NCBI GenBank assembly: GCA_947095945.1
Contig: CAMUQM010000018.1
Coordinates: 1 to 18,113 of the forward strand
From: an uncultured Prevotella sp.
GTDB lineage: Bacteria; Bacteroidota; Bacteroidia; Bacteroidales; Bacteroidaceae
Reading direction: 5' to 3'
DNA length: 18,113 nucleotides
The position numbers and the translations under genes are program-made. Positions 14,215 to 18,113 of the stretch are shown one piece after another. The notes beneath the pieces were generated by a model, which saw only the letters and a list, made by a program, of their open reading frames with translations, was not told where the DNA came from and did no database searches. Numbering within the stretch: position 1 is the first letter of the stretch; every line of letters begins with the position of its first letter.

Positions 14215-15459
14215 TTACTTTGTTACCAGCTTAAACAGTTTATCATTTGGGCGCACCTTATCAGGTACAGGGATGGAAACGCGCCAGCCTTGTTCTGCTT
14301 TATCAACAGGGTTGAGTTCGTAACGGATTTCTTCAGCATTGAGGAACATAGCTCCAGTGCTGTTACCTGTGATGAGAAGTTTCTCTCCCTTTACGAAGGT
14401 GTTAGCCTCAACGGCAACCTCGGCAACGCCAAGACGAGAGAAATACTTTATCACCTTACCGATGAGTACCTTCTTCTCTGTGGCTTTGTTACCATAATCC
14501 TTGGTCCATTCGCCCATCTTCTGCCCTTGATAGTAGCCATCCCAAAAGCCACGGTTGAAGACTGTTGAGAGACGTTCGTCCCACTGGTCTTTCTTTTCTT
14601 CGGTGAAGGTACCATTGAGTACACTCTCGATAGCTTCCTTGTAACAGCTAACAACGGTGTGAACATACTCTGGTCCACGCGCACGACCCTCAATCTTGAA
14701 CACACGTACACCAGCATCCATCATCTTATCAATGAAGCGAACGCTCTTTAAGTCCTTTGGACTCATAATGTACTTGTTGTCAATCTCAAGCTGATTGCCC
14801 GTCTCATTGTCTGTAACCGTGTAGCTACGGCGGCATATTTGGGTGCAAGCACCACGGTTAGCAGAGCGATTAGAGTCGTGAAGACTCATATAGCACTTGC
14901 CCGAAATCGCCATACAGAACGCACCATGGCAGAACATCTCGATACGAACAGGCTGTCCCTTCGGTCCACAGATATTCTGTTTGATAATCTGTTCGTGTAT
15001 CTCCTTCACCTGATCCATGTTCAACTCACGTGCCAATACGGCAACATCAGCAAACTGAGCGTAGAACTTCAAGGCATCAATGTTAGAGATGTTCAACTGT
15101 GTAGAGAGGTGAACCTCAACACCCACTTGGCGGCAATACATCATTACAGCAACGTCACTGGCAATGACAGCGGTGATGTTAGCAGCCTTGGCAGCATCGA
15201 TAATCTCGTGCATTGTCTCAATATCCTCGCCATAGATGACGGTGTTTACAGTCAAATAAGTCTGTATACCCTTTGCATTACAGGTCTCGGCAATCTCTTT
15301 GAGGTCGTCGATAGTGAAGTGGTTAGCCGAATGGGAACGCATATTCAGCTTCCCGATACCGAAGTAAACAGAGTTAGCTCCGGCATTGATGGCAGCTGCT
15401 AATGACTCACGTGAGCCAACAGGTGCCATTATCTCAAAATCATTTGTATTCTTGTTCAT
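14215..15459 (-). CDS. U32 family protein, TrhP/YegQ-like tRNA hydroxylation type
   Basis: 414 residues. Annotated as peptidases for historical reasons, but the studied members of this branch, such as E. coli TrhP (YegQ), act in prephenate-dependent formation of 5-hydroxyuridine in tRNA and are Fe-S dependent. Seen: N-terminal EIMAPVGSRESLAAAINAGA (9-28), a TIM-barrel-like body, EMFCHGAFCMAISGKCYMS (174-192), NRGACTQICRRSY (201-213), so likely cluster ligands Cys182, Cys189, Cys205 and Cys209, then KSVRFIDKMMDAGVRVFKIEGR before a C-terminal beta-rich domain. The split between TrhP and RlhA-like members is not settled here. SufE in the next gene downstream fits an Fe-S protein, but linkage is loose. 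Confidence 0.88.
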   Translation of the reverse strand: MNKNTNDFEIMAPVGSRESLAAAINAGANSVYFGIGKLNMRSHSANHFTIDDLKEIAETCNAKGIQTYLTVNTVIYGEDIETMHEIIDAAKAANITAVIASDVAVMMYCRQVGVEVHLSTQLNISNIDALKFYAQFADVAVLARELNMDQVKEIHEQIIKQNICGPKGQPVRIEMFCHGAFCMAISGKCYMSLHDSNRSANRGACTQICRRSYTVTDNETGNQLEIDNKYIMSPKDLKSVRFIDKMMDAGVRVFKIEGRARGPEYVHTVVSCYKEAIESVLNGTFTEEKKDQWDERLSTVFNRGFWDGYYQGQKMGEWTKDYGNKATEKKVLIGKVIKYFSRLGVAEVAVEANTFVKGEKLLITGNSTGAMFLNAEEIRYELNPVDKAEQGWRVSIPVPDKVRPNDKLFKLVTK

Positions 15460-15585
15460 TGTTTTATAATCATTACTAAGCAGTTAGCAAGCAATAAGAA
15501 ATCTGTTACCTTTCGTAGACTTATTCCTATGCTTTGCTTTGTCTGTTGCTATCCTTATTTATTGTGAATGTGTCTAATCGGTCTG

Positions 15586-15593
15586 CAAAGGTA
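15586..15593 (-). promoter_or_regulatory. -7 box of the U32-family gene
   Basis: TACCTTTG on the minus strand matches TAnnTTTG. No good -33 element is seen at 19-21 nt (TTTA at 15620-15617 is 23 nt away). The leader would be about 120 nt. Confidence 0.45.
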
Positions 15594-15715
15594 CGGAAAA
15601 TATCCGATAAAGGGCGTAAACGAGTTTGTAAGTTTTGCAAATTACTTGCATTAATGCAATATATTGCTATGTGTTTTAGCTTCAACACGATTAGTGCTTA
15701 CCAAGAACACCAAGC

Positions 15716-15754
15716 GTGCTAAGCCTTAGCACCACCTGTGCTGAGGGCTAACAC
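15716..15754. repeat. Two tandem 17-bp palindromes
   Basis: GTGCTAAG-C-CTTAGCAC (15716-15732) is a perfect 8-bp palindrome with a 1-nt centre. Five bases later GTGCTGAGGGCTAACAC (15738-15754) is a degenerate version of the same length. No T-run follows, so it is not a typical terminator; possibly a dispersed repeat or protein-binding site. Confidence 0.6.
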
Positions 15755-15933
15755 ATTAGCAGAAGACGGAAAGAAAACGTCCTAAATGGTATTATGATAG
15801 ATAGTAAAAGACTGAGAATAAACTTATACGGAAAATGTTTAAGAGTCAGCATTATTCACTAAAAAGAATGTATCAGTTCTTTTCTAAGAGTCAAATAGTT
15901 AGAACGTTTTTCGGTTGTATGCGATAATTTTAG

Positions 15934-15941
15934 TATCTTTG
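15934..15941 (+). promoter_or_regulatory. miaB promoter -7 box
   Basis: TATCTTTG is a perfect Bacteroidota -7 box, 29 nt above the miaB ATG. The -33 element is unclear (a T-run at 15907-15911 or TTG at 15915-15917, the latter too close). Confidence 0.65.
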
Positions 15942-15970
15942 CATGCTTAATTTTTCGAGATAACAACAGA

Positions 15971-17299
15971 ATGAAGAAACTATATATTGAGACATACGGC
16001 TGCCAGATGAATGTGGCAGACTCTGAAGTTGTGGCTTCTGTCATGAAGATGGCAGGTTATGACGTATGCGAGAATGAGGAAGAAGCAGATGCTATCTTCC
16101 TTAACACTTGTTCTATTCGTGAGAATGCAGAGAACAAGATATACAATCGTTTAGAGGCATTGCACGCTGAGCAGAAGAAAGGGCGTGACCTTATCTTGGG
16201 CGTATTGGGATGTATGGCAGAGCGTGTAAGGGACGATTTAATTCAAAATCACCACGCCAATCTTGTGTGTGGACCAGACTCTTACCTCAACTTGCCTGAT
16301 ATGATTGCACAGTGCGAGAACGGTACGAATGCTATGGATATCGAACTCTCTACTACTGAGACCTATCGTGATGTTATCCCACAGCGTATCGGTGGTAATA
16401 GAGTGTCGGGCTTTGTTAGTATTATGCGTGGTTGCAATAACTTCTGCCACTATTGTATCGTTCCTTTCACCCGTGGTCGTGAGCGTTCACGTGATGTTGA
16501 AAGTATCTTGAAGGAGGTTAAAGACTTGCATGATAAGGGTTTCAAGGAGGTTACTCTCTTAGGTCAGAACGTCAATTCTTACGGATTGTTGCCAAATGGT
16601 AAGCGTCCTGAGAATGGTATTTCGTTTGCAGAATTGTTGCATAAGGTGGCACAGAGTGTACCAGATATGCGTGTTCGCTTCACTACTTCCAACCCTGAAG
16701 ATATGACAGAGGATATTATTGAGGCGGTAGCGACCGAGCCTAACCTCTGTAATCATATCCACTTCCCTGCACAGAGCGGTAGTAATAGCGTGCTGAAGTT
16801 GATGAATCGAAAGTACACTCGTGAGGACTACCTTGAGAAGGTGGCTGCAATTCGTCGTCTTATCCCTGATTGTGGACTTACAACCGACATCTTCACAGGT
16901 TATCACAATGAGTCAGAAGAGGACTTTCAGGAAACACTTTCGTTGATGCGTGAGGTAGGTTTCGATTCTGCCTTTATGTTCAAATACTCTGAGCGACCGG
17001 GAACATACGCTGCAAAGCATCTTCCTGACAATGTTTCTGAGGAAGAGAAGATTCGCCGTTTGAATGAGTTGATTCGTTTGCAGACCGAGATTTCAGCTGA
17101 ACAGAACAAGAAAGACGAGGGCAAGGAGTTTGATATCCTTATCGAACGCTTCGGTAAACGAAGTCGTGAACAGCTGATGGGTCGTACTCCACAGAACAAG
17201 GCTGTAGTCATGCCACGTGGCAATCATCATATTGGTGAGACCGTTCGTGTACGCATCACAGGCTCAACCAGTGCCACACTCTTTGGCGAAGAAGTGTAA
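15971..17299 (+). CDS. miaB: tRNA-2-methylthio-N6-dimethylallyladenosine synthase (MiaB)
   Basis: 442 residues with the full three-domain layout. The N-terminal MTTase domain carries cluster ligands Cys11 (YIETYGCQMN), Cys47 (LNTCSIR) and Cys81 (GVLGCMAE). The radical-SAM domain has the CNNFCHYC triad (Cys155, Cys159, Cys162). A C-terminal TRAM domain (about 378-442) binds tRNA. The enzyme adds a methylthio group at C2 of i6A37 in tRNAs reading codons that begin with U, using SAM and two 4Fe-4S clusters. The QMN after Cys11 and overall similarity favour MiaB over RimO or MtaB. Single gene with its own promoter and a strong terminator. Confidence 0.96.
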   Translation: MKKLYIETYGCQMNVADSEVVASVMKMAGYDVCENEEEADAIFLNTCSIRENAENKIYNRLEALHAEQKKGRDLILGVLGCMAERVRDDLIQNHHANLVCGPDSYLNLPDMIAQCENGTNAMDIELSTTETYRDVIPQRIGGNRVSGFVSIMRGCNNFCHYCIVPFTRGRERSRDVESILKEVKDLHDKGFKEVTLLGQNVNSYGLLPNGKRPENGISFAELLHKVAQSVPDMRVRFTTSNPEDMTEDIIEAVATEPNLCNHIHFPAQSGSNSVLKLMNRKYTREDYLEKVAAIRRLIPDCGLTTDIFTGYHNESEEDFQETLSLMREVGFDSAFMFKYSERPGTYAAKHLPDNVSEEEKIRRLNELIRLQTEISAEQNKKDEGKEFDILIERFGKRSREQLMGRTPQNKAVVMPRGNHHIGETVRVRITGSTSATLFGEEV

Positions 17300-17320
17300 A
17301 TATACTTTATATATAAAGAT

Positions 17321-17353
17321 AAACCGCAAAACAATTTTGCGGTTTTGCTTTTT
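17321..17353 (+). terminator. Rho-independent terminator of miaB
   Basis: AAACCGCAAAA (17321-17331) pairs perfectly with TTTTGCGGTTT (17335-17345) around CAA, followed by TTGCTTTTT. The right arm overlaps the -33 element of the next promoter. Confidence 0.92.
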
Positions 17354-17366
17354 ATAGCTATATTTG
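17336..17366 (+). promoter_or_regulatory. Promoter of the toxin-antitoxin operon
   Basis: TTTG (17336-17339), 19-nt spacer, TATATTTG (17359-17366): consensus Bacteroidota promoter, 27 nt above the antitoxin ATG. Its -33 box lies inside the stem of the miaB terminator. Confidence 0.78.
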
Positions 17367-17393
17367 CACATCGGAATTTAAATAAGAAGTAGT

Positions 17394-17660
17394 ATGGATG
17401 CAGTTATCAATATGGGAAGTTTCCTGAACTTCGTCAACTCAATGTCACTCTCTCCGAGGGTCAAACGTTGGCTTGGTGAGCGACTTATTCATGAAGCAAA
17501 AGAAGAGGAAGCAAAGCTGGAGCATAAAGAGAAACTTGTTTTGCTCAATAGTCTTGCTGGTTCATGGGCTGATATTGATATTGATACGATGAAGTTGAGT
17601 ATACAGGAGGGGCGTCAGTCCGATGATATGAATAAGATTATTATGTTTGATGAGAAATAA
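17394..17660 (+). CDS. Probable antitoxin of a VapBC-type pair
   Basis: 88 residues, acidic towards the C-terminus. The N-terminal half is helical (LSPRVKRWLGERLIHEAKEE near 19-38), and the tail LAGSWADIDIDTMKLSIQEG resembles the toxin-binding end of antitoxins paired with PIN toxins. It directly precedes a PIN gene and overlaps it by 11 nt, the standard antitoxin-first order. No clear AbrB, RHH or Phd/YefM motif is evident, so the fold is not assigned. In such systems the antitoxin, alone or with the toxin, represses its own promoter; here that would be 17336-17366. Confidence 0.75.
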   Translation: MDAVINMGSFLNFVNSMSLSPRVKRWLGERLIHEAKEEEAKLEHKEKLVLLNSLAGSWADIDIDTMKLSIQEGRQSDDMNKIIMFDEK

Positions 17661-18051
17661 GTATTTACTGGATACCAATATCTGCATTGAACTATTGCAT
17701 GGTCGTTATCACATCTCAGATAAAATAGAAGAGATAGGAATAGAGCATTGTGTGCTTTCTGAGATTACGATAGCAGAGCTTTATTATGGAGCTTATAATG
17801 CTAATCTACAGAAACATTTCAGAGAAATTAATACTTTGGAGAGATTATTTGAGATAGTTCCAGTGTTTAATGCTCTATCATTGTTTGGTAAAAATAAGGC
17901 TATATTACGTAGGGAAGGTTTATTAATAGATAACTTTGACCTACTGATAGGATCAACTGCAGTAGCACATAACTGTGTACTCGTTACGGATAATGTGAAA
18001 CATTTAAGCAGGATTCCAGATATAGAAATAGAAAATTGGATAAGCAGATAA
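17650..18051 (+). CDS. vapC: VapC-type PIN-domain ribonuclease toxin
   Basis: 133 residues from the ATG at 17650; a TTG one codon earlier is a less likely start. The four acidic PIN residues are present: Asp8 in YLLDTN, Glu43 in ITIAEL, Asp97 in DNFDLLIGSTAVAH and Asp114 in LVTDNVKHLSRI. VapC toxins are Mg2+-dependent endoribonucleases that cleave tRNA or rRNA when freed from the antitoxin. Size and the C-terminal ENWISR are typical. Translational coupling with the antitoxin is suggested by the 11-nt overlap. Confidence 0.92.
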   Translation: MRNKYLLDTNICIELLHGRYHISDKIEEIGIEHCVLSEITIAELYYGAYNANLQKHFREINTLERLFEIVPVFNALSLFGKNKAILRREGLLIDNFDLLIGSTAVAHNCVLVTDNVKHLSRIPDIEIENWISR

Positions 18052-18058
18052 TATACCT

Positions 18059-18113
18059 ATGAAGGAATTCATACACGTTTTACGCAGGTTCGTACCGCCC
18101 TATAAGAAGTATC
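18059..18113 (+). CDS. ABC exporter (MsbA-like), first 18 codons only
   Basis: The window ends within this gene. MKEFIHVLRRFVPPYKKY is like the N-terminus of Bacteroidota ABC transporter permease/ATPase fusions of the lipid-flippase (MsbA-like) type as I remember them. It starts 7 nt after the vapC stop codon. The assignment rests on 18 residues and is tentative. Confidence 0.5.
   Translation, partial: MKEFIHVLRRFVPPYKKY

Larger units (their letters stand above)
15460..15970. other. 510-bp divergent intergenic region
   Basis: Contains the -7 box of the U32 gene (15586-15593), two tandem 17-bp palindromes (15716-15754) and the miaB promoter (15934-15941). No gene seen. Confidence 0.6.

Overview
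The window looks like chromosomal DNA of a Bacteroidota member, most likely Prevotella (probably of the oral P. melaninogenica type). Several genes are preceded by the phylum-specific promoter pattern (TTTG or TTG, about 19-21 nt, then TAnnTTTG). Intergenic DNA is AT-rich and full of short palindromic or MITE-like repeats, one lipoprotein has an acidic export signal after its lipobox cysteine, and the house-keeping proteins read like Prevotella/Bacteroides orthologues. The genus is inferred from these features, not from a search. There are no rRNA or tRNA genes, no CRISPR array and no intact transposase.

Layout. 1-988 (-): 5' part of a DUF6242-like lipoprotein that runs off the left edge. 989-1960: long non-coding stretch with palindromic repeats. 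1961-3574 (-): ATP-dependent PEP carboxykinase (pckA) with a textbook terminator; divergent to it, upp at 3854-4513 (+). 4592-7086 (-): two-gene membrane operon, a LemA-family protein followed by a 576-residue membrane protein. 7316-7957 (-): secreted protein of unknown function. 7958-8703: repeat-rich leader region. 8704-11531 (+): accessory cluster of four genes, namely a uracil-DNA-glycosylase-fold protein, a tiny Asp-box repeat protein, a two-TM protein and a DNPH1-like deoxynucleotide N-hydrolase fused to what looks like the C-terminal half of FtsZ. 11532-12177: non-coding. 12178-12531 (-): HxlR regulator interrupted by a stop codon, abutting a 22-bp periodic array of TTCATGAA boxes. 12728-15459 (-): TrmH/SpoU RNA methyltransferase carrying an in-frame heptanucleotide microsatellite, SufE, and a U32-family (TrhP/YegQ-like) protein, separated by two different inverted-repeat elements. 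15971-17299 (+): miaB. 17394-18051 (+): VapBC-like toxin-antitoxin pair. 18059-18113 (+): first codons of an ABC exporter.

How the genes fit together. PckA serves the C4 branch point of anaerobic succinate/propionate fermentation and Upp serves uracil salvage. The right half is rich in RNA-modification genes (TrmH-like, TrhP-like, MiaB), with SufE as a sulfur donor for Fe-S assembly, which both MiaB and the U32 family need. The most unusual part is the 8704-11531 cluster. Two of its four products belong to families that cleave base-sugar bonds, one in DNA and one in deoxynucleoside monophosphates. One of these is fused to a T7-loop-containing FtsZ-like segment without the GTPase half, and the others are a membrane anchor and a lectin-like repeat protein. 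A nucleotide-sanitation or anti-phage role is a hypothesis only.
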